Notes under the pieces: model-generated
Told to the model about the DNA's origin: nothing
Databases searched by the model: none
Seen by the model: the letters and a program-made list of their open reading frames with translations, nothing else
Source of the DNA: Streptomyces sp. NBC_00554
GTDB taxonomy: Bacteria > Actinomycetota > Actinomycetes > Streptomycetales > Streptomycetaceae
DNA: 64,000 nt
NCBI RefSeq assembly: GCF_041431135.1
Contig: NZ_CP107799.1
Coordinates: 1,922,001-1,986,000 of the forward strand
Reading direction: 5' to 3'
Shown: positions 1 to 7,069 of the stretch, in pieces
How the letters are laid out: each line of letters starts with the position of its first letter
Position numbering within the stretch: position 1 is the stretch's first letter
Program-made: the position numbers and the translations under genes

Positions 1-927
1 GCCGTCTACGCCAAGCTCCACCCTGACCGCGTACGGCGCCTGGTCCTGGACTCCATCGTCGACCCCACCGGTGTGTGGTACGCCGACAACCTCATGCAGG
101 ACTTCGCCTTCGACGACCGGCACCGGGCCTTCCTGTCCTGGGTCGCCAAGCACAACTCCGCGTACAAGCTCGGCACCGACCCCGCGAAGATCGAGGCCAA
201 GTGGTACGCGATGCGCGCCGCCCTGGCCAAGAAGCCGGCAGGCAAGAAGGTGGGCGCCTCCCAGGTGGAGGACACGTTCACTCCCGGCGGCTACTACAAC
301 GGCTACTGGCCCTATCTCGCCGGGGCGTTCGCGGCCTACGTGAACGACAAGAACGCGGTCCCGCTGGTCAGGGCGTACGACAAATTCGCCGCAGTCGACG
401 CCGCCGGCGACAACAGCTACAGCGTCTACACCTCGGTGCAGTGCCGTGACGCGCCCTGGCCGCGGGACTGGAACCGGTGGCGCGAGGACAACTCGGCGGT
501 GTACGAGAAGGCGCCGTTCATGGCCTGGAGCAACGCCTGGTACAACGCGCCGTGCGCGTTCTGGCCGACGGACTCGCTCCAGCCGGTGGACGTCGCCAAC
601 GACGCCATCCCACCGGCGCTGCTCTTCCAGGCCACGAACGACGCGGCCACCCCGTACGAGGGCGGCGTCACCGTCCACGGCCTGCTGCGCGGCTCCAGCC
701 TGGTGGTCGAGCAGGGCGGCGGGAACCACGGCATCTCGCTGAGCGGCAACGCCTGCCTGGACAAGCACCTGGCGGCGTACCTGACCGACGGCAAGGTGCC
801 GCGCAGCGGCGGCGAGGTCGACGCGGTGTGCAAGACGCTCCCCGACCCGAAGCCGCTGAGCACGAAGGCCGCCTCCACCGCCTCGCGCGGCTCGACACTG
901 CACGGCCTGCTCGGTTTCCGGGGCTGA
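1..927 (+). CDS. Secreted tripeptidyl aminopeptidase-like alpha/beta hydrolase, 5' end outside window
   Basis: The reading frame is open from base 1, so the signal peptide, nucleophile elbow and most of the fold lie to the left; 308 C-terminal residues are visible. The catalytic Asp is in FQATNDAATPYEGG and the catalytic His in GGGNHGIS. The end, with CLDKHLAAYLTDGKVP and a later Cys, matches the C-terminal domain of Streptomyces tripeptidyl aminopeptidases (Tap/SlpD type, peptidase family S33). These are exported serine peptidases that release N-terminal tripeptides. The conserved Cys pair suggests a disulfide and so export. Substrate preference cannot be read from this part alone. Confidence 0.8.
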   Translation, partial: AVYAKLHPDRVRRLVLDSIVDPTGVWYADNLMQDFAFDDRHRAFLSWVAKHNSAYKLGTDPAKIEAKWYAMRAALAKKPAGKKVGASQVEDTFTPGGYYNGYWPYLAGAFAAYVNDKNAVPLVRAYDKFAAVDAAGDNSYSVYTSVQCRDAPWPRDWNRWREDNSAVYEKAPFMAWSNAWYNAPCAFWPTDSLQPVDVANDAIPPALLFQATNDAATPYEGGVTVHGLLRGSSLVVEQGGGNHGISLSGNACLDKHLAAYLTDGKVPRSGGEVDAVCKTLPDPKPLSTKAASTASRGSTLHGLLGFRG

Positions 928-987
928 ACACCCCCTGAGCAGCGGCCCGTCGGGGGCGTTGTCGGACCCATGGTCCACCATGGACGC

Positions 988-1602
988 ATGAGTGACCCGA
1001 CTCCCTTTCCCACCCCCGACGGGCCGACCCGCCTCCACGTTCGAGGCGTGCGCGGTGATGAGCGAGTGAGTGCCCTCCGGGTCCGCGAGATGGCCCTCGA
1101 CGACTGTCCCCGTGTTGCCGAGATCCGCATCCGCGGCTGGCAGACCGCGTACAAGGGGCTGATACCTCAGTCGTATCTCGACGCGCTCAGCGTGGAGGAG
1201 GACGCGGCGCGGCGCCGCGAGCGCTTCGGGCGGGGCGGCACCGAGATCGTGAACCTGGTCGCCGAGCGGGACGGCGAGGTGGTCGGCTGGGTCTGCCACG
1301 GCCCGTACCGGGACGGTGAAGTCCGCACCGAGGACGTCGAGTTGTACGCGATCTATGTGCATCCCGACCGGGCCGGGGACGGGGTGGGGCAGGCGCTGCT
1401 GAGTGAGTCGGTGGACCGGTGTGCCGCCGCCGGACACGGGCGGATGCTGCTGTGGGTGCTCAAGGGCAACACCCGGGCCCGCCGTTTCTACGAGCGGGCC
1501 GGGTTCACCCCCGACGGCGCCGAGGAGCCTTTCGACGTGGACGGTGTAGCGGTGCCCGAGGTGCGTTACGTCCGCGCCTTCCCCAGCGTGGAGAGTGACT
1601 GA
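988..1602 (+). CDS. GNAT family N-acetyltransferase
   Basis: This is a single GNAT acetyltransferase domain that transfers acetyl from acetyl-CoA to an unidentified amine. The acetyl-CoA pyrophosphate-binding motif A is clear in YVHPDRAGDGVGQALL, followed by the C-terminal ARRFYERAGF segment typical of the superfamily. I chose the ATG at 988 (MSDPT). An ATG at 970 and one at 1090 (MALDD) are in frame, and homology begins only near VREMALDDCPRVAEIR, so the start is uncertain. It converges on the HEAT-repeat gene with 9 bases between them. The substrate is not predictable. Confidence 0.82.
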   Translation: MSDPTPFPTPDGPTRLHVRGVRGDERVSALRVREMALDDCPRVAEIRIRGWQTAYKGLIPQSYLDALSVEEDAARRRERFGRGGTEIVNLVAERDGEVVGWVCHGPYRDGEVRTEDVELYAIYVHPDRAGDGVGQALLSESVDRCAAAGHGRMLLWVLKGNTRARRFYERAGFTPDGAEEPFDVDGVAVPEVRYVRAFPSVESD

Positions 1603-1611
1603 CTCAGCGGC

Positions 1612-2184
1612 CTACGTCTTCGGCAGCCGTGCCAGCGCCCGCACCGCCGCCTCCGCGAGCGTCGGATGCGCCAGCGCCTCCGTCAGGACCGGTCTCGCCC
1701 GTGCGTCCCCGAGCGCGCCGAGCCCCTCCACGCAGGCGAGGGCGACCCTGCGGTGTGGATCGTGCGGGCGCAGCCTGCGTTCCAGGGTGGTGATCAGCGC
1801 GGGCACGGCCTCGGGGGCGCGCAGCTCGGCCAGCAGGCGTACCGGATGCAGGGCGTAGGCGACGCGCAGTTCGTTGGTGGCGAGTGCGGCCGCGGCGCGG
1901 GAGGTGCGGGGATCACCGAGCCGGGCCAGGGCGCAGGCGGCGGACGCGCAGCGCTGCGGTTCGCGGTGGTTGAGGAACAGGACGAGTGCCTCGAAGGCCC
2001 GCCGGTCCCCGGCGGCCCCGAGCCGGAAAGCGACCAACTCCCGTGCCCACAGCGGCTGTCCGGGCTCGGTCAGCGCCGCCGCCAGCTCATCGGCGTCCTC
2101 GGTCGCCACGAGACGGTCGTACGCCGCCGAGGCCCCGGACTCGCCTCGTAAACGCTCCGTGAGTGATCGCAACTCTTCGTCCAT
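1612..2184 (-). CDS. HEAT-repeat domain protein
   Basis: A 190-residue all-helical protein, probably cytoplasmic. It contains several HEAT-like units, for example RRAFEALVLFLNH, CASAACALARLGDPR and HRRVALACVEGLGALGDARARPVL, each with the alternating hydrophobic helix pattern and the LGD turn. No signal peptide, membrane segment or catalytic motif is present. Such small HEAT proteins act as protein-protein scaffolds, and a specific role cannot be assigned. It is convergent with the GNAT gene, and its start lies about 360 bases from the divergent dehydrogenase gene. Confidence 0.75.
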   Translation of the reverse strand: MDEELRSLTERLRGESGASAAYDRLVATEDADELAAALTEPGQPLWARELVAFRLGAAGDRRAFEALVLFLNHREPQRCASAACALARLGDPRTSRAAAALATNELRVAYALHPVRLLAELRAPEAVPALITTLERRLRPHDPHRRVALACVEGLGALGDARARPVLTEALAHPTLAEAAVRALARLPKT

Positions 2185-2547
2185 GACGCCGAGCCTAGGG
2201 AAACCTCTGAGGTGCGGGGACGTACATCACAAACTCGGGGGCTGGCGCGCTCGTTACTGGCGGGTTAAGCTCAGACGAGCGAGTTACCCACTCGCGTTCT
2301 ACTCACGGTGGCCTGGTGACGCAGCCGCCGGGAGAGCAGTCGGTTCGGTACTTCAGGTACCTCAGTACGACATGGCTCCGGGACAGAGCCGGTCGGCTTC
2401 ACGTTCTCTGGGCGCTTCGCCCAGGAACGGCACCGGGCGTGTGCGCTTGTCAGCCCGGAATCACCCGCAAGAACCTCCGCACGGTGTGCGCCTGTCGGCG
2501 TACCCGCGTGCACTCCTCAGTCGTCACCCTCTCCCTGGAGTCCCGCG
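2185..2547 (+). promoter_or_regulatory. Structured leader and promoter region of the 3-hydroxyacyl-CoA dehydrogenase gene
   Basis: No credible gene is seen in these 363 bases. At 2254-2268 lies TTACTGGCGGGTTAA, closely resembling the TTACTGGCGCGTAA at 60189. Further on are small inverted repeats: GCGAGT/ACTCGC around 2280-2296, GGCTC/GAGCC at 2375-2391, and a longer hairpin at 2403-2428 (GTTC+CTGGGCG paired with CGCCCAG+GAAC, loop CTT, one bulged T). These could be operators or a folded 5' leader. A GGAG ribosome-binding site precedes the ATG at 2548. No function has been shown for any of them. Confidence 0.4.
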
Positions 2548-4353
2548 ATGGCCACTCCCCTTTCCGACACCTCTCTGTCCCCGCTCAAGACCGTCGCCGT
2601 CATCGGCCTCGGCACGATGGGCACCGGCATCGCCGAGGTTCTGGCACGCGCCGGCCGCGAAGTCATCGGCATCGACATCAGCGAGGCCCAGGCCGCCCAG
2701 GCGGTCACGGCGCTCGAAGCCTCCACCGCCCGCGCCGTGCGCCGCGAGCGCCTGACCGAGCAGGAGCGCGAGGACGTCCTCTCCCGCTTCCGTACGTTCA
2801 CCGATCTCGCGGCCGCGGCCGACGCGGACCTGGTCATCGAGGTGACCCCGGAGTCGTACGACATCAAGCAGCAGGTCTTCCGCGCGCTCGACGACATCGT
2901 GCGCCCGGAGACGATCCTCGCCACCGGCACGAACGCCCTGTCCGTGACGCGCCTGGCCGCCGACTCGGCCCGCCCCGAGCGCGTCCTTGGCCTGCACTTC
3001 TTCAACCCGGCGCCCGCGATGAAGCTCGTCGAGGTCGTCTCCTCGGTGCTGACCGCGCCGGGGGCCGTGGCCGCGGTCACCGACCTGGCCATCGAACTCG
3101 GCAAGGAGCCCGTCGCGGTCGGCGACCGCCCCGGCTTCGTCGCCGACGGGCTGCTGTTCGGCTACCTCAACCAGGCCGCCGCGATGTACGAGGCGAAGTA
3201 CGCCTCCCGCGAGGACATCGACGCGGCGATGAAGCTCGGCTGCGGGCTGCCGATGGGACCGCTCGCACTGCTCGACCTGATCGGTGTCGACACCGCGCGC
3301 ACGGTCCTGGAGGCCATGTACGCCGAGTCGCACGACCGGCTGCACGCCCCCGCGCCCATCCTCAAGCAGCTCAGCGAGGCGGGCCTGACCGGCAGGAAGT
3401 CGGGGCGCGGCTTCTACTCGTACGAGGCTTCCAACAGCGCGAGTGTCGTGCGGGACGCCCTGACTCCCCTCGAAGGCGCCGCCCCGGCGCCCGGCCGCAC
3501 TGTCCGCTCCGTCGGTGTCGCGGGCTCCGGCACGATGGCGTCCGGCATCGCCGAGGTGTTCGCGAAGGCCGGGTACGAGGTCGTCCTCGCCGCCCGCAGC
3601 GAGGAGAAGGCGCAGGCCGCCAAGGCCCGTATCGGCAAGTCGCTTTCGCGGTCTGTCGACAAGGGGCGGATGACGGCCGAGGCCGCGGCGGGAACCCTGG
3701 ACCGGATCACGCCGGCGGGCTCGTACGACGCCTTCGAGGACGTCGATCTCGCCCTGGAGGCGGTCGCCGAGGACCTGGAGATCAAGCAGCAGCTGTTCGC
3801 GACCTTCGACAAGGTCTGCAAGCCCGGCGCGATCCTCGCCACCACCACCTCCTCGCTGCCCGTCGTCGCCTGCGCCCGCGCCACCTCGCGCCCGCAGGAC
3901 GTGATCGGCATGCACTTCTTCAACCCGGCCCCGGCGATGAAGCTCGTCGAGGTCGTGCGGACGGTGCTGACCGCCGACGATGTGCACGCCACCGTGCGCG
4001 AGGTCTGCGCGAAGATCCGCAAGCACCCGGTGGACTGCGGGGACCGGGCCGGCTTCATCGTGAACGCGCTGCTGTTCCCGTACTTGAACAACGCCATCAA
4101 GATGGTCCAGGAGCACTACGCGACGCTCGACGACATCGACGCCGCGATGAAGCTCGGCGGCGGTTACCCCATGGGCCCCTTCGAGCTCCTGGACGTCGTC
4201 GGCCTCGATGTCTCGCTGGCCATCGAGAAGGTGCTGCACCGCGAGTTCCGCGACCCGGGGCTCGCCCCGGCGCCGCTCCTGGAGCACCTGGTGGCCGCGG
4301 GCTGCCTCGGCCGCAAGACGGGCCGCGGCTTCCGCGAATATGCCCGCCGCTGA
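2548..4353 (+). CDS. Two-domain 3-hydroxyacyl-CoA (3-hydroxybutyryl-CoA) dehydrogenase
   Basis: At 601 residues this is two full 3-hydroxyacyl-CoA dehydrogenases in tandem, each with a Rossmann domain and a helical C-terminal domain; single-copy enzymes are about 285-315 residues. Copy 1 starts with VIGLGTMGTG and copy 2 with VAGSGTMASG near residue 330. Both keep LHFFNP or MHFFNP and LVEVV, which carry the catalytic His and Glu. Copy 2 keeps the catalytic Ser (TTTSSLPV) and Asn (GFIVNALL). Copy 1 has Asn and Asp at those positions (TGTNALSV, GFVADGLL). The likely role is interconversion of acetoacetyl-CoA and 3-hydroxybutyryl-CoA, feeding crotonyl-CoA to ccr. The first strand-2 end (GIDIS) suggests NAD; the second (AARSEE) could favour NADP. 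Confidence 0.9.
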   Translation: MATPLSDTSLSPLKTVAVIGLGTMGTGIAEVLARAGREVIGIDISEAQAAQAVTALEASTARAVRRERLTEQEREDVLSRFRTFTDLAAAADADLVIEVTPESYDIKQQVFRALDDIVRPETILATGTNALSVTRLAADSARPERVLGLHFFNPAPAMKLVEVVSSVLTAPGAVAAVTDLAIELGKEPVAVGDRPGFVADGLLFGYLNQAAAMYEAKYASREDIDAAMKLGCGLPMGPLALLDLIGVDTARTVLEAMYAESHDRLHAPAPILKQLSEAGLTGRKSGRGFYSYEASNSASVVRDALTPLEGAAPAPGRTVRSVGVAGSGTMASGIAEVFAKAGYEVVLAARSEEKAQAAKARIGKSLSRSVDKGRMTAEAAAGTLDRITPAGSYDAFEDVDLALEAVAEDLEIKQQLFATFDKVCKPGAILATTTSSLPVVACARATSRPQDVIGMHFFNPAPAMKLVEVVRTVLTADDVHATVREVCAKIRKHPVDCGDRAGFIVNALLFPYLNNAIKMVQEHYATLDDIDAAMKLGGGYPMGPFELLDVVGLDVSLAIEKVLHREFRDPGLAPAPLLEHLVAAGCLGRKTGRGFREYARR

Positions 4354-4416
4354 GCGAGAGGGCGACTGGTTCGCGGACAGCGCCCACTGGGGCGGCCTGC
4401 TCGACCCGGCCGGAAA

Positions 4417-4441
4417 CCCCCCGCCCACGGAGGGCGGGGGG
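4417..4441 (+). terminator. Terminator-like hairpin after the dehydrogenase gene
   Basis: A perfect 10-bp GC stem (CCCCCCGCCC paired with GGGCGGGGGG) with a five-base loop (ACGGA) lies 63 bases after the stop of the upstream gene. There is no clear T-run, which is common in Streptomyces. It separates the dehydrogenase from the TetR gene, whose own transcription probably starts after it. Confidence 0.6.
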
Positions 4442-4489
4442 ATCCCCGGACATGCGCACTCCCCTGCACATATGCAGTACGTTCGGGTC

Positions 4490-5302
4490 ATGTCCCAGCC
4501 CGCCAAGTCCTCACGTACACCAGCCACGCCCGACGCGCCGGAGAGTGCCGCGGGCACTCGCGCGGCGGCCCAGCGGCTCAAGATGCGTCGCGAGCTGGCG
4601 GCCGCGGCCATGGAGCTGTTCGCGACCAAGGGGTACGAGGCGACCACCGTCGACGAGATCGCCGCCCAGGCCGGGGTGGCCCGTCGCACCTTCTTCCGCC
4701 ACTTCCGTTCCAAGGAAGAGGCGATCTTCCCGGACCACGACGACACCCTGATCCGGGCCGAGGCGGTGCTGAACGCGGCTCCCGCACACGAGCACCCGCT
4801 CGACACGGTGTGCCGTGGCATCAAGGAAGTCATGAAGATGTACGCGGCCCAGCCCGAGATCTCCGTCTCGCGCTACAAGCTCACGCGCGAGGTGCCGACG
4901 CTGCGCGAGGCCGAGATCGCCTCCGTGGCGCGCTACGAGCGACTGTTCACCCGCTATCTGCTGGGCCACTTCGACGAGCACGCGCACGACGACGACGCCA
5001 ACGACGACCCGCTGCTCGCGGAGGTCGCCGCTTCCGCCGTGGTGACGGCACACAATCACGTGCTGCGGCGCTGGCTGCGGGCCGGGGGCCAGGGGGACGT
5101 CGAGACCCAGCTGGACCACGCGTTCTCGATCGTCCGCAAGACCTTCGGGACCGGGATCGGCGCCGGGCGCGATGTCGCGCCGCAGGCGGCACCGGCTTCC
5201 TCCTTCACGGAGGGGGACGTTCTGGTGACCGTCGCCCGGGTCGATGCCCCGCTTGACCAGGTCATGCGGACCATCGAGCAGGCTCTCCGCGACCGGTCGT
5301 AA
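4490..5302 (+). CDS. TetR family transcriptional regulator of the ethylmalonyl-CoA region
   Basis: A 270-residue regulator with a TetR_N helix-turn-helix at about residues 30-75: MELFATKGYEATTVDEIAAQ, then AGVARRTFFRHFRSKEEAIF. A longer, variable ligand-binding domain follows. It sits between the 3-hydroxyacyl-CoA dehydrogenase and ccr, in the same direction, so control of one or both is a reasonable inference, possibly with an acyl-CoA ligand. The start was set at ATG 4490 (MSQPAKSS). An in-frame ATG at 4472 lies 18 bases upstream. Reading further upstream would run through the terminator hairpin and the end of the previous gene, which is implausible. Confidence 0.85.
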   Translation: MSQPAKSSRTPATPDAPESAAGTRAAAQRLKMRRELAAAAMELFATKGYEATTVDEIAAQAGVARRTFFRHFRSKEEAIFPDHDDTLIRAEAVLNAAPAHEHPLDTVCRGIKEVMKMYAAQPEISVSRYKLTREVPTLREAEIASVARYERLFTRYLLGHFDEHAHDDDANDDPLLAEVAASAVVTAHNHVLRRWLRAGGQGDVETQLDHAFSIVRKTFGTGIGAGRDVAPQAAPASSFTEGDVLVTVARVDAPLDQVMRTIEQALRDRS

Positions 5303-5346
5303 CCACTCCCCCTCACCGAACCGCGGCTTCGCCGCTTGTCCTCGAT

Positions 5347-5378
5347 CGCCGGACGGGCTTGACCTGGCTCGTCCGGCG
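5347..5378 (+). terminator. Terminator after the TetR gene
   Basis: The inverted repeat CGCCGGACG / CGTCCGGCG has a 14-base loop and is followed by GTTTTC. It fits a Rho-independent terminator 45 bases after the TetR stop. The left arm with its flanks (CTCGATCGCCGGACGGGCTT) also resembles part of the dispersed repeat at 19909-20070. Confidence 0.65.
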
Positions 5379-5414
5379 TTTTCATGCCGCTTTGCGCCCC
5401 ACCTGATCGATCAT

Positions 5415-5482
5415 CGCTCAAGTGTTACGTAAAGATTTCACCTGAGCGCAACTTCTGGCACTCCGTGCCTTGTCACGTGACA
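5415..5482 (+). promoter_or_regulatory. Palindromic operator candidates upstream of ccr
   Basis: The roughly 340 bases between the TetR terminator and ccr carry no gene but two conspicuous symmetrical sites. One is an inverted repeat, CGCTCAAGTG (5415-5424) with CACCTGAGCG (5439-5448), 9 of 10 matching, enclosing a perfect TTACGTAA at 5425-5432. The second is a perfect 12-base palindrome, TGTCACGTGACA, at 5471-5482. The region is locally AT-richer than its surroundings, consistent with a promoter. The adjacent TetR protein is the obvious candidate binder, but this is inference. Confidence 0.5.
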
Positions 5483-5723
5483 CGCCGTGCCATACCTTGA
5501 AGGAGTCCGGGCGGCCGGCGTGCAGAGACCTTTCGTACGTCGGCTGTCCCCGCAAGCCAATGGCGAGCGCGCCCGGACGCCTGCGTCACAGGCAACCTTC
5601 TGCGCCGACCCAGCGCTGCCACAGCATCACCTCCGCCGAACCGACGGCACACCCCTCACCCCAGCAGCACCGACGTAACCCTCAGCGTCTCCCCTCAAGA
5701 CGCCAGTCGCCGGAGGCAACACC

Positions 5724-7061
5724 GTGAAGGAAATCCTGGACGCGATCCAGTCGGGGACAGCTACGTCCGCCGACTTCGCCGCTCTGCCGCTCCCCGAGTC
5801 GTACCGCGCGATCACCGTGCACAAGGACGAGACGGAGATGTTCGCCGGCCTCGCCACCCGCGACAAGGACCCCCGTAAGTCGATCCACCTGGACGACGTG
5901 CCGGTGCCCGAGCTCGGCCCGGGCGAGGCCCTGGTGGCCGTCATGGCCTCCTCGGTCAACTACAACTCGGTGTGGACTTCGATCTTCGAGCCGATGGCGA
6001 CCTTCGGGTTCCTGGAGCGCTACGGCAGGCTCAGCGAGCTCACCAAGCGGCACGACCTGCCGTACCACATCATCGGTTCCGACCTGGCGGGCGTCGTGCT
6101 GCGCACAGGGCCCGGCGTGAACGCCTGGAAGCCGGGCGACGAGGTCGTCGCGCACTGCCTGTCCGTCGAGCTGGAGTCGTCCGACGGCCACAACGACACG
6201 ATGCTCGACCCCGAGCAGCGCATCTGGGGCTTCGAGACCAACTTCGGCGGCCTGGCAGAGGTCGCACTCGTCAAGTCCAACCAGCTGATGCCGAAGCCGG
6301 ACCACCTCAGCTGGGAGGAGGCCGCCGCTCCGGGCCTGGTGAACTCCACCGCGTACCGCCAGCTGGTCTCCCGCAACGGCGCCGGTATGAAGCAGGGCGA
6401 CAACGTCCTGATCTGGGGCGCGAGCGGTGGGCTCGGCTCGTACGCCACGCAGTTCGCGCTGGCCGGCGGCGCCAACCCCATCTGTGTCGTCTCCAGCCCG
6501 CAGAAGGCGGACATCTGCCGGGCGATGGGCGCCGAGGCGATCATCGACCGCAACGCCGAGGACTACAAGTTCTGGAAGGACGAGCACAACCAGGACCCCA
6601 AGGAGTGGAAGCGCTTCGGGAAGCGGATCCGTGAGCTGACCGGTGGCGAGGACGTCGACATCGTCTTCGAGCACCCGGGCCGCGAGACCTTCGGCGCGAG
6701 CGTCTACGTCACCCGCAAGGGCGGCACGATCGTCACCTGCGCCTCGACCTCCGGGTACAACCACGAGTACGACAACCGCTACCTGTGGATGTCCCTGAAG
6801 AAGATCGTCGGCTCGCACTTCGCGAACTACCGCGAGGCCTGGGAGGCCAACCGGCTCGTCGCCAAGGGCAAGATCCATCCGACGCTCTCCCGGGTGTACT
6901 CCCTGGAGGAGACCGGGCAGGCCGCCTACGACGTGCACCGCAACCTGCATCAGGGCAAGGTCGGAGTCCTGGCGCTCGCGCCCCGCGAGGGCCTGGGCGT
7001 CCGCGACGAGGAGAAGCGCGCCCAGCACATCGACGCCATCAACCGCTTCCGGAACATCTGA
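5724..7061 (+). CDS. ccr: Crotonyl-CoA carboxylase/reductase
   Basis: This enzyme catalyses NADPH-dependent reductive carboxylation of crotonyl-CoA to ethylmalonyl-CoA, the defining step of the ethylmalonyl-CoA pathway and a source of polyketide extender units. It has 445 residues and the medium-chain dehydrogenase/reductase fold, with the nucleotide-binding segment IWGASGGLGSYATQFAL near 230-246. The four residues reported to hold CO2 in Kitasatospora Ccr (Asn81, Phe170, Glu171, His365) are present at exactly those numbers, in SSVNYNSVW, WGFETNFGG and GSHFANYREAW. The start is GTG 5724, preceded by GGAGG. It is the first gene of a tight operon, ending 8 bases before ecm. Confidence 0.97.
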   Translation: MKEILDAIQSGTATSADFAALPLPESYRAITVHKDETEMFAGLATRDKDPRKSIHLDDVPVPELGPGEALVAVMASSVNYNSVWTSIFEPMATFGFLERYGRLSELTKRHDLPYHIIGSDLAGVVLRTGPGVNAWKPGDEVVAHCLSVELESSDGHNDTMLDPEQRIWGFETNFGGLAEVALVKSNQLMPKPDHLSWEEAAAPGLVNSTAYRQLVSRNGAGMKQGDNVLIWGASGGLGSYATQFALAGGANPICVVSSPQKADICRAMGAEAIIDRNAEDYKFWKDEHNQDPKEWKRFGKRIRELTGGEDVDIVFEHPGRETFGASVYVTRKGGTIVTCASTSGYNHEYDNRYLWMSLKKIVGSHFANYREAWEANRLVAKGKIHPTLSRVYSLEETGQAAYDVHRNLHQGKVGVLALAPREGLGVRDEEKRAQHIDAINRFRNI

Positions 7062-7069
7062 GGTCATCG

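Noticed and set aside
2524..4833. Very long antisense reading frame opposite the dehydrogenase and TetR genes
   Set aside because: It mirrors well-supported genes in a GC-rich genome; its translation is Arg/Gly/His-rich, crosses a terminator hairpin and shows no domain.
6785..7069. Extension of the mutase gene into ccr
   Set aside because: The extra residues lie wholly inside ccr and do not resemble mutase; ATG 7070 gives the family N-terminus.
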